Assembly (NCBI RefSeq): GCF_965213555.1
Contig: NZ_OZ243890.1
Location: 2,294,001-2,358,000, forward strand
Direction of reading: 5' to 3'
DNA from: Acuticoccus sp965213555
GTDB lineage: Bacteria; Pseudomonadota; Alphaproteobacteria; Rhizobiales; Amorphaceae
Length of the DNA stretch: 64,000 bases
Under the pieces are notes generated by a model. The model was not told the origin of the DNA, searched no databases, and saw only the letters and a program-made list of their open reading frames with translations. Shown here piece after piece: positions 16,785-23,555 of the stretch. The translations under genes were made by a program, and so were the position numbers. Position 1 is the first letter of the stretch. Each line of letters opens with the position of its first letter.

Positions 16785-17620
16785 GCGCCACCTACAACTT
16801 CGCCTACCTCGACGAAGGCACCAAGCGGATGATCCGCCGCGCCCTCCTCAAGGCGGTGGCGATCCCAGGCTACCAGGTGCCGTTCGCGAGCCGCGAGATG
16901 CCGATGCCCTACGGCTGGGGCACCGGCGGCGTCCAGGTGACGGCGTCGATCATCGGCGAGGGGGACGTCCTCAAGGTGATCGACCAGGGCGCCGACGACA
17001 CGACCAACGCGGTCTCCATCCGTGCCTTCTTCGCCAAGGTCGCGAACGTCGCCGTCACCACGCGCACGGTGGAGGCGACGATCATCCAGACGCGCCACCG
17101 CATCCCCGAGACGCCGCTCCGCGCGGGGCAGATCCTCGTCTATCAGGTGCCGATCCCCGAGCCGCTGCGCTTCCTCGAGCCGCGCGAGATCGAGACGCGG
17201 GTGATGCACGCGCTCGAGGAGTACGGGTTGATGCACGTGAAGCTTTACGAGGACATCGCCCGGCACGGCCACATCGCGACGACCTACGCCTACCCCGTGC
17301 GCGTCGAGGGGCGCTACGTGATGGACCCGTCCCCGACGCCCAAGTTCGACAACCCGAAAATGCACCGCTCGCCGGCGCTGCAGCTCTTCGGCGCCGGTCG
17401 CGAGCGTCGGATCTACGCGCTGCCGCCCTACACCGAGGTGGTCAGCCTCGACTTCGAGGACCATCCGTTCCGCGTGCAGGAGTTCACCGAGCCCTGCGCG
17501 TTGTGCGGCGCCACCGGCGTCTACCTCGACGAGATCGTGACCGACGACGCGGGCGGGCGGATGCACGCGTGCTCCGACACCGACTGGTGCGAGGCGCGCC
17601 GTGATGGTGGTGGGACGTGA
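16781..17620 (+). CDS. phnJ: Carbon-phosphorus lyase PhnJ (radical SAM)
   Basis: This 279-residue PhnJ is the enzyme that breaks the C-P bond using a [4Fe-4S] cluster and S-adenosylmethionine. The opening YNFAYLDEGTKRMIRRALLK and the internal REMPMPYGWGTGG are diagnostic. The cluster region shows the unusual PhnJ cysteine spacing: CALCG, then about 20 residues later ACSDTDWC, giving four cysteines including the one proposed to form the thiyl radical. The GTG start at 16781 overlaps the phnI stop. Products are an alkane and 5-phosphoribosyl 1,2-cyclic phosphate. Confidence 0.96.
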   Translation: MSATYNFAYLDEGTKRMIRRALLKAVAIPGYQVPFASREMPMPYGWGTGGVQVTASIIGEGDVLKVIDQGADDTTNAVSIRAFFAKVANVAVTTRTVEATIIQTRHRIPETPLRAGQILVYQVPIPEPLRFLEPREIETRVMHALEEYGLMHVKLYEDIARHGHIATTYAYPVRVEGRYVMDPSPTPKFDNPKMHRSPALQLFGAGRERRIYALPPYTEVVSLDFEDHPFRVQEFTEPCALCGATGVYLDEIVTDDAGGRMHACSDTDWCEARRDGGGT

Positions 17621-18387
17621 CGCCGCTCCTTGCCGCCGAAGCCCTCACCGTGCGCTACGGCGAGCGGGTCGGCTGCACGGACGTGTCCTTCGACCTCTAC
17701 ACGGGCGAGGTGCTCGCTGTCGTCGGTGAGTCCGGCTCGGGCAAGACCACGCTCCTAGGCGCGCTCCTGCAGCGCGTCGTGCCGGCTTCAGGACGTGTGC
17801 GCTACGTGTCGCGCGAGGGCGGTTGGCGCGACCTTGCTGACCTCGGCGAGGCGGAGCGCCGGCGGCTCGCGCGCACCGAATGGGGCTTCGTCCACCAGAA
17901 CCCGGCGGACGGGCTGCGCATGTCGGTGTCGGCGGGCGGCAACATCGGCGAGCGGCTGATGGCGGTCGGACACCGGCACTACGGCGACATCCGCACCACG
18001 GCGGTCGATTGGCTGGAGCGGGTCGAGATCCCGGCCGAGCGCGTGGACGACGCCCCGCGGAGCTTCTCCGGGGGGATGCGCCAGCGCCTGCAGATCGCAC
18101 GTAACCTCGTCACCCACCCGCGCCTCGTCCTGCTCGACGAGCCGACGGGCGGGCTCGACGTCTCGGTGCAGGCCCGGGTGCTCGACGTCCTACGCCGGCT
18201 GGTCGCCGAGCTCGACCTCGCGGCGGTCATCGTCACCCACGACCTCGCCGTCGCCCGCCTCCTGGCCGACCGCATCCTCGTCATGAAGGACGGCCGCGTC
18301 GTCGAGGAGGGGATGACAGCGCGCGTCCTGGAGGACCCGCAGCACCCCTACACCCAGCTCCTCGTCTCCGCGATCTTGGAGGTATGA
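17617..18387 (+). CDS. phnK: C-P lyase-associated ATP-binding protein PhnK
   Basis: This 256-residue ABC-type ATPase has Walker A GESGSGKTT, signature SFSGGMRQRLQIARNL, Walker B LVLLDEPTGGLD and the H-loop histidine in VIVTHDLAVARLL. PhnK binds the PhnGHIJ core at the PhnJ surface and is needed for phosphonate use in vivo; it has no cognate permease here, as expected. The GTG start overlaps the phnJ stop and its end overlaps the next small ORF. Confidence 0.93.
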   Translation: MTPLLAAEALTVRYGERVGCTDVSFDLYTGEVLAVVGESGSGKTTLLGALLQRVVPASGRVRYVSREGGWRDLADLGEAERRRLARTEWGFVHQNPADGLRMSVSAGGNIGERLMAVGHRHYGDIRTTAVDWLERVEIPAERVDDAPRSFSGGMRQRLQIARNLVTHPRLVLLDEPTGGLDVSVQARVLDVLRRLVAELDLAAVIVTHDLAVARLLADRILVMKDGRVVEEGMTARVLEDPQHPYTQLLVSAILEV

Positions 18388-18713
18388 TGCAAGGCACGCT
18401 TGCAGCAACCTTGGCCGCCATCGACCACTTCAGCGCCCCGTCGCCGGTGGAGCTCGATCGCCTCGTCGCGGGCTCGACGCTCGCTCACGACCGCGCCGAC
18501 GACCGGCCGGGCAACTGGCACGGCGGCATCGCCTTGATCGACAGGCTCGCACCGCCACGGGTGCGCGCAGAAGCCGACTGCGCCGTGCTCCATTGGCCGC
18601 GGGACCTCCTAGACGACCTCGCCGGCGAGAACGCACACCTCGGCATCGCCATGCTGCGCGGTGTGCGCGGCGGGGCCACGATGCGGCACGCCCACACGAC
18701 GAGCGAGGCGTGA
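18384..18713 (+). CDS. Small protein of unknown function between phnK and phnL
   Basis: This 109-residue ORF starts four bases inside the phnK end and its stop overlaps the phnL ATG, so it is translationally coupled on both sides, which argues that it is real. I do not recognise a family. It has no signal peptide or membrane helix. The second half (VLHWPRDLLDDLAGENAHLG, then IAMLRGVRGG) faintly recalls the C-terminal part of a cyclic-nucleotide-binding fold, but the similarity is too weak to name. No phn gene of this kind is part of the E. coli operon. Confidence 0.6.
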   Translation: MMQGTLAATLAAIDHFSAPSPVELDRLVAGSTLAHDRADDRPGNWHGGIALIDRLAPPRVRAEADCAVLHWPRDLLDDLAGENAHLGIAMLRGVRGGATMRHAHTTSEA

Positions 18714-19405
18714 TGGAGCCAGCGCTCGTCGTCGATGGTCTGTCGAAGAGGTTCGTGCTGCACCTCCAGCGAGGGCTTGCGCTGCCGGTCGTCGAGGGCG
18801 CCGGCTTCAGCGTGTCGCCCGGCGAGTGCGTCGTGCTCGGCGGGCCGTCGGGGGCGGGCAAGAGCTCGGTGCTGAAGATGGTGGCAGGGACCTACGGCGC
18901 CTCGGCGGGTCGCATCATCGTGCGCCATCGCGGCGCGCCGGTGGACCTCGTCGCCCTCACGGCGCGCGAGCTGATCGCCGTACGGCGTGAGACCATCGCC
19001 GAGGTCACCCAGTTCCTGCGCGTGATCCCCCGCGTGCCGACCCTCGACGTGGTCGCTGCGCCAGCCGAGGCAGAGCTTGGCGCCGACCAAGCACGGGACA
19101 GGGCGGCGGCGCTCCTCGCGCGGCTCAACCTGCCGCAGCGACTGTGGGGACTGCCCCCGGCGACCTTCTCCGGCGGCGAGAAGCAGAGGGTCAACATCGC
19201 CCGCGGCTTCATCCGCAATGCGCCGCTCCTCCTGCTCGACGAGCCGACGGCGAGCCTTGATGCCGCGAACCGTGACGTCGTCGTCGCCCTCATCGAGGAG
19301 AAGAAGGCGGCGGGCACCGCGATCCTCGGCATCTTCCACGACGAGGCGGTGCGCGCGCGGGTCGCCGACCGCATCGTCGACGTCAGCGGCTTCGCTCCGG
19401 CGTGA
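18713..19405 (+). CDS. phnL: C-P lyase-associated ATP-binding protein PhnL
   Basis: This 230-residue ABC-type ATPase has Walker A GPSGAGKSSVLK, signature TFSGGEKQRVNIARGF, Walker B LLLLDEPTASLD and H-loop IFHDEAVR. The opening LVVDGLSKRFVLHLQRG is typical of PhnL rather than of LolD-like ATPases. PhnL docks onto the PhnK dimer of the C-P lyase core. The ATG overlaps the stop of the small ORF upstream (TGATG). The downstream acetyltransferase-like gene starts in its last codons. Confidence 0.92.
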   Translation: MEPALVVDGLSKRFVLHLQRGLALPVVEGAGFSVSPGECVVLGGPSGAGKSSVLKMVAGTYGASAGRIIVRHRGAPVDLVALTARELIAVRRETIAEVTQFLRVIPRVPTLDVVAAPAEAELGADQARDRAAALLARLNLPQRLWGLPPATFSGGEKQRVNIARGFIRNAPLLLLDEPTASLDAANRDVVVALIEEKKAAGTAILGIFHDEAVRARVADRIVDVSGFAPA

Positions 19406-20016
19406 GGCTGTCGCCGGAGCCGACGGTCCATCCGGACGCGACGATCGTGGAATCCGCCCTCGGCGCGTGGACCGAGGTCGGCCCGCGCACCCGCATCGAG
19501 TGGTCGATTTTCGGCGACTACAGCTACGTGATGGAGGGGGGGCAGATCAGCTACGCGACGGTGGGCAAGTTCTGCTCACTCGCCTCCAACGTGCGGCTCA
19601 ACCCGACCAACCACCCCGTCGAGCGAGCGTCGAGCCATCACTTCAGCTACCGGGCCTCGCGCTACTTCGAGGATGCGGGCGACGACGAGGCGGTGTTCGC
19701 GTGGCGCAGGGCGCACGCGGTCGCGCTCGGCCACGACGTGTGGATCGGGCACGCGGCGAGTGTGATGCCAGGCGTCGCGGTGGGCACCGGCGCGGTCGTC
19801 GCGGCCCATGCGGTGGTGACGCGCGAGGTCGCGCCCTACACCATCGTCGCCGGGGTCCCGGCGCGACCGCTGCGCCGGCGCTTCGACGCACGGACGGCCG
19901 AGCGCCTCCAGGCGCTCGCGTGGTGGGATTGGCCGCATGCGCGGTTGAGGGCGACGCTTCACGACTTCCAGCAGCTCTCCACCGAGGCGTTCCTGGAGCG
20001 CCACGAGACGGCTTGA
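19402..20016 (+). CDS. Phosphonate-locus hexapeptide-repeat transferase (DapH/LbH family)
   Basis: This 204-residue left-handed beta-helix protein has hexapeptide repeats in the middle (ALGHDVWIGHAASVMPGVAV, then GAVVAAHAVVTREVAPYTIV) and the C-terminal VPARPLRRRF helix. A related family is found repeatedly in phn operons and annotated as a phosphonate metabolism transferase. The acceptor is unknown; acetylation of an aminophosphonate, as PhnO does in E. coli, is plausible but unproven. The GTG start at 19402 overlaps the phnL stop. It ends two bases before the convergent rhodopsin gene. Confidence 0.82.
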   Translation: MRLSPEPTVHPDATIVESALGAWTEVGPRTRIEWSIFGDYSYVMEGGQISYATVGKFCSLASNVRLNPTNHPVERASSHHFSYRASRYFEDAGDDEAVFAWRRAHAVALGHDVWIGHAASVMPGVAVGTGAVVAAHAVVTREVAPYTIVAGVPARPLRRRFDARTAERLQALAWWDWPHARLRATLHDFQQLSTEAFLERHETA

Positions 20017-20018
20017 GG

Positions 20019-21317
20019 TCAGTCGCGGCGCCGCTGTGCGGTGACGGCGACGACGAGGAGGACCGCCGCGACCATCGCCGCCGGCGCCGCATCCTCCTTG
20101 CGCAGGCGCCCGAAGGGCGTCGGCAGGAGCGGTCGACGCTGGCGGACCCGCGGTGGCTTGGACGGCGGCACGGCACGGGCGGCCACTGGCGTCTTCCAGC
20201 GGTAGGTCAGTCGCATGACCCTGACGGGGCGACCTTCCTGGAGGATGACCCTGCGCCGGCGCACCTGCTTGGCGCCCTCGGTGGCGATGAGCCGGGCAGC
20301 CTCGCCGCCGCGGTAGTACAGCTCGAGGGCCCGTGCCCGTGCCCGCGCCGCCGCCTCCCGTCGCGCCGCGCGCCGCGCCTCCCTGGCCTCGGGGTCGTCC
20401 CGCTGGGGCGCCGCCGGCACGGGCTCGGCGTCCGCCGCCGACTCCGCCTCGGGCACGCGCGACCTGGGCGTCGCCGGCCCGTCCTGTGTCGCGGCCTCCG
20501 CGTCGTATGGAGCCCGCTCGCCGGCGAGCGGCGCGTCCACCGGCTCCGGCTCCGGGCGGTCGCGCTGCGGCGGCGCTGGGGCGGTGGCCGGTGGGCGTTC
20601 CTCGGCCGCCGCCACTCGGCGGTCGTGGCCTTCGCCGTGGCGCTCCAGCGGAACCAAGCGTTGGTCCTCCAGCACCACCAGGAGCCCGTAGGCCGCCTTC
20701 GACGCGATGTCGGCCACCGCGAACAGGGCGTCCTGGGCGCCGAGGCCCCACGCGCCCTGGAACTCGGGCCCGAGGAAGAACACCACCGGGTAGATCAGCC
20801 AAAGCGCCGTCAGGAGGCCGGCGTGCCGGACGTAAAGCTCGCTGCGGACCGGGTGACCCTCTCTCGCCACTTCGCGCACCGGACCCCACAGGAAGAGGAG
20901 GACGAGGGCGAACGCGATGGACGAGACGACGAACCATATCCAGACCGTGACCCCCATGCCGCCGGCGGCGACGGCACCCGTCAGAACCATGACGACGTCG
21001 AGGAAGATCACGGTCGCAGCGAGCGGCACGAGGGTGCGGCCGAGCGGTGCCGCGGTGACGAGCAGCGCCGCCAGGAGCAGCGGCGTGGTGATGAGCCAAT
21101 CGAGGTAGCGCGTGCCGATCTCGATGGGCCCGAAGTGGACCTCCCGCGTCCCCGTGGCGAGCACGACATAGAAGCCCGCCGCCACGAGACAGACGACCGA
21201 GTGCAGCGTGGTACGCGCCGCCTGCCGCGTCGTGGACAGGCCACCGAGGAAGAAGATCGCCAGCCCACCGACGAACAGCGCGACGGCGCCGATCCAGAAC
21301 ACGAGCTCGACGCTCAT
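20019..21317 (-). CDS. Microbial rhodopsin with DTA motif and long C-terminal extension
   Basis: This 432-residue protein has a seven-helix rhodopsin domain in residues 1-225. Helix C reads TRYLDWLITTPLLLAALL, with R70, D73, T77 and A84, so the bacteriorhodopsin D85-T89-D96 positions are D-T-A. Helix G reads AVADIASKAAYG, with D203 and Schiff-base lysine K207. The proton donor is missing, as in many sensory rhodopsins or slow pumps. Residues 226-310 are a Pro/Ala/Glu-rich linker, about 310-330 is a basic Arg/Ala helix, and 330-380 looks folded (ELYYRGGEAARLIATEG, VILQEGRPVRVMRLTYRWK). Residues about 412-427 form one last hydrophobic segment before RRRD. I know no described rhodopsin with this tail. 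It lies inside the phn locus on the opposite strand. Confidence 0.9.
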   Translation of the reverse strand: MSVELVFWIGAVALFVGGLAIFFLGGLSTTRQAARTTLHSVVCLVAAGFYVVLATGTREVHFGPIEIGTRYLDWLITTPLLLAALLVTAAPLGRTLVPLAATVIFLDVVMVLTGAVAAGGMGVTVWIWFVVSSIAFALVLLFLWGPVREVAREGHPVRSELYVRHAGLLTALWLIYPVVFFLGPEFQGAWGLGAQDALFAVADIASKAAYGLLVVLEDQRLVPLERHGEGHDRRVAAAEERPPATAPAPPQRDRPEPEPVDAPLAGERAPYDAEAATQDGPATPRSRVPEAESAADAEPVPAAPQRDDPEAREARRAARREAAARARARALELYYRGGEAARLIATEGAKQVRRRRVILQEGRPVRVMRLTYRWKTPVAARAVPPSKPPRVRQRRPLLPTPFGRLRKEDAAPAAMVAAVLLVVAVTAQRRRD

Positions 21318-21366
21318 CGGGTCGACCGTCCGAGGCCGATGTCGCCGGCGCACGATGTCGACGTCG

Positions 21367-21384
21367 TGTCACGATGGCGTGACA
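21367..21384. promoter_or_regulatory. TGTC-N10-GACA dyad, candidate PpsR/CrtJ-type operator
   Basis: The perfect inverted repeat TGTCACG-ATGG-CGTGACA lies 50-67 bp upstream of the DTA rhodopsin ATG and about 115 bp upstream of the divergent phn gene. It matches the TGTC-N10-GACA form of the site bound by PpsR/CrtJ repressors of alphaproteobacterial pigment genes. A GntR- or CRP-type regulator would also be compatible. Confidence 0.4.
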
Positions 21385-21498
21385 TCGTGCCGGAAGTTCG
21401 GGTCATGCGTTCCATGGTGCGGCTTGCGCCCCGCTCGTTCATTCGACCAGACGAATGATATGGCCTGCCCAAAGGTTCGGTCCGAGGCCAAACATCAC

Positions 21499-22149
21499 GT
21501 GCGTTACGCCATCTACCTGACGCCGCCCGAGGGGGACCCGCTGGCCGACGCGGCGGCCCGCTGGCTCGGCCGCTCGCCCTTCGACGAGACGCCGCGGGCG
21601 ACCGCCGCGCCGGCTTCGGCCCGTGCCGACGTGCCGGCCCGGTACGGCTTCCACGCGACGCTGAAGGCGCCGTTCCGCCTCGCCGAGGGGGCGGACGAGC
21701 CGGCGCTCCTCGAGGCCTTCCACCAAGCCTACGCGGGACCGCCGCTCGTGCTGCGGCTCACCATCGCACCCTTGTCGCGCTTCCTCGCCTTCCGGACCGA
21801 AGACGAGGCGGCGGAGGCAGCGGCGCGACGGGCGGTCGAGGCGTTCGAACCCCTGCGCGCGCCATTGACGGTGGAGGAGCGCGCGCGGCGCCGGCCCGAG
21901 CGGCTCGACGCGCACGGCCTCGCGTTGCTCGAGCGGTGGGGCTACCCCTACGTCATGGACCGCTTCACGTTTCACATGACCCTGACCGGCCCCCTCGACC
22001 TCGCGGACGCCGCCTCGGTCGCCGACGCCGCGCACGGCCACTTCGCGGAGCACGATGGGGCACACCATCGGCTCGTCCACGCGGTCTATCGTGAGGATGA
22101 GCCCGGCGGACCCTTCCGGGTCATCGCCACCGAGGCGGTCCGCCAGTGA
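21499..22149 (+). CDS. DUF1045 phosphonate-locus protein, 2H phosphoesterase-like
   Basis: This protein of about 216 residues belongs to the family annotated as putative phosphonate metabolism protein (DUF1045). Two HxTL motifs, YGFHATLKAPF (His about 52) and FTFHMTLTGPL (His about 159), place it in the 2H phosphoesterase/RNA-ligase-like superfamily, whose members act on cyclic phosphates. I chose the GTG at 21499 because RYAIYLTPPEGDPL is the family start; an ATG at 21460 would add 13 residues. The phnM gene overlaps its end (GTGA). It could process the cyclic phosphate product of PhnJ; no phnP is seen in the window. Confidence 0.85.
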   Translation: MRYAIYLTPPEGDPLADAAARWLGRSPFDETPRATAAPASARADVPARYGFHATLKAPFRLAEGADEPALLEAFHQAYAGPPLVLRLTIAPLSRFLAFRTEDEAAEAAARRAVEAFEPLRAPLTVEERARRRPERLDAHGLALLERWGYPYVMDRFTFHMTLTGPLDLADAASVADAAHGHFAEHDGAHHRLVHAVYREDEPGGPFRVIATEAVRQ

Positions 22150-23279
22150 GCGCGTTGACGCTGACCAACGCACGCCTCGTCTTGGACGTGGAGGTGATCA
22201 GCGGCCATTTGGTGGTCGAGAACGGGCGCATCGCTGGGCTGGGCGAGGGGGCCGCGCGCGGCGAGGACTGCGAAGGCGACTACGTCGTCCCTGGGCTGAT
22301 CGAGCTCCACACCGACCACCTCGAGACCCACGTCTCGCCGCGCCCGATGGTGCGGTGGGACATGACCGCCGCGATCCAGGCGCACGATGCGCAGATCGCA
22401 GCGTCCGGCATCACCACCGTCCTCGACGCCCTGCGCGTCGGGCTCGACGCCGACTCCAGGCTGACGTCGGAGGACTCGCGGTCCATCGCCGACGCCATCG
22501 CTGCCGCCCAGGACGACGGGCGGCTGCGCGCCGAGCACCGCTTCCACCTGCGCTGCGAGGTCTCCGATGAGGGCGCGCTGAGGGGCTTCGCCCTGTTCGA
22601 CGACTGCCCCGTCGACCTCGTCTCGCTCATGGACCATACTCCCGGCCAGCGCCAGTTCCGCTCCCTCGATGCCTACCGTGCCTACTTCCAGGGCAAGAGC
22701 GGCATGTCGGACGCGCAGTTCGAGGTGTTCCAGGCCGAACGCGTAGCTCGCGCCGCGATCTGGTCCGATCGCAACCGGCGCGAGCTCGCCGAGCGGGCGC
22801 GGGCGCGGGACGTGATGATTGCGAGCCACGACGACGCGACCGCCGCCCACGTCGCCGAGGCGGTCCGCGACGGAGCGACGCTCGCCGAGTTCCCGACCAC
22901 CGTGGAGGCGGCCGAGGCCTCGAAGGCGGCCGGCATGCGCATCCTCATGGGCGGCCCCAACCTCGTGCGCGGGGGCTCGCACTCGGGCAACGTCTCGGCC
23001 GACGACCTCGCGGGACGCGGCGCGCTCGACATCCTGTCGTCGGACTACGTGCCGTTCTCGATGCTGCAGGCCTCCTTCGTGCTCGCGGACCGTGCGGGCT
23101 GGGGACTGCCGCGGGCCCTTGCGACGGTGACCGCCAATCCCGCGGCAGCGCTGGGCCTCCACGATCGCGGGCGGCTCGCCGTGGGCCTGCGCGCCGACCT
23201 CGTCCGCGTGCGTCGGCCGGAGCGTGGCACGATCCCCGTGGTCCGCTCCGTTTGGCGCGAGGGTCGGCGCGTCCTCTAG
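22146..23279 (+). CDS. phnM: Alpha-D-ribose 1-methylphosphonate 5-triphosphate diphosphatase PhnM
   Basis: This 377-residue amidohydrolase-superfamily enzyme removes pyrophosphate from the triphosphoribosyl phosphonate before PhnJ acts. The metal-binding motif ELHTDHLETH follows the VVPGLIELHTD strand, and later landmarks include MIASHDDATAAHV, MGGPNLVRGGSHSGN and LSSDYVPFSML. Length and order of motifs match PhnM. The GTG start overlaps the end of the DUF1045 gene. The stop codon TAG lies within the left arm of a long palindrome. Confidence 0.95.
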   Translation: MSALTLTNARLVLDVEVISGHLVVENGRIAGLGEGAARGEDCEGDYVVPGLIELHTDHLETHVSPRPMVRWDMTAAIQAHDAQIAASGITTVLDALRVGLDADSRLTSEDSRSIADAIAAAQDDGRLRAEHRFHLRCEVSDEGALRGFALFDDCPVDLVSLMDHTPGQRQFRSLDAYRAYFQGKSGMSDAQFEVFQAERVARAAIWSDRNRRELAERARARDVMIASHDDATAAHVAEAVRDGATLAEFPTTVEAAEASKAAGMRILMGGPNLVRGGSHSGNVSADDLAGRGALDILSSDYVPFSMLQASFVLADRAGWGLPRALATVTANPAAALGLHDRGRLAVGLRADLVRVRRPERGTIPVVRSVWREGRRVL

Positions 23280-23318
23280 AGCATCTTGGGTCTCCTCAGA
23301 CCCAGACAAGATGCTCTA
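23277..23318. terminator. Palindrome at the end of phnM
   Basis: The left arm TAGAGCATCTTGGGTCT (23277-23293) includes the phnM stop codon and pairs with AGACCC (23298-23303) and AAGATGCTCTA (23308-23318) around a CCTC loop with an AGAC bulge. It forms a 17-bp stem and may act as a terminator or be a dispersed palindromic repeat; no T-tract follows. Confidence 0.55.
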
Positions 23319-23330
23319 GCTCGTTGATTA

Positions 23331-23380
23331 AGAGCGGTCTTCTTGGGGTCAGGTGGTTCTACCTAACCCCAAACCGCCCT
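23331..23380. repeat. Second imperfect hairpin in the spacer after phnM
   Basis: TTGGGGT (23343-23349) pairs with ACCCCAA (23366-23372), AGGT (23351-23354) with ACCT (23361-23364), and GCGGT (23334-23338) with ACCGC (23373-23377). The remaining spacer to 23555 is less GC-rich than its surroundings and shows no gene. Confidence 0.5.
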
Positions 23381-23555
23381 AGCCCTCGCTGGGGGCGCAC
23401 GGGTGCAAAGCGCACAAGCTGCTATACGCCCTCAGCCAGCATTAGTGGCCACTTTGGATCGTGTTCACAAGCTTGCGGCAGGCGAGCCCGCTTTAGGGTT
23501 GTTGCCGATCGACGAGCGCCTTCCAGGGAGAGGGCTGACAGGGCGGTAAGGAACA

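Noticed and set aside
19077..21458. Plus-strand open frame of about 790 codons over phnL, the transferase and the rhodopsin
   Set aside because: It is antisense to the DTA rhodopsin and out of frame with phnL; the translation is low-complexity Arg/Pro/Ala with no family motif. High GC content alone keeps it open.
23277..23380. Possible tRNA or CRISPR-like repeat in the hairpin-rich spacer
   Set aside because: There are no cloverleaf arms, no TTCGA-type loop and no regularly spaced direct repeats; only two different hairpins.
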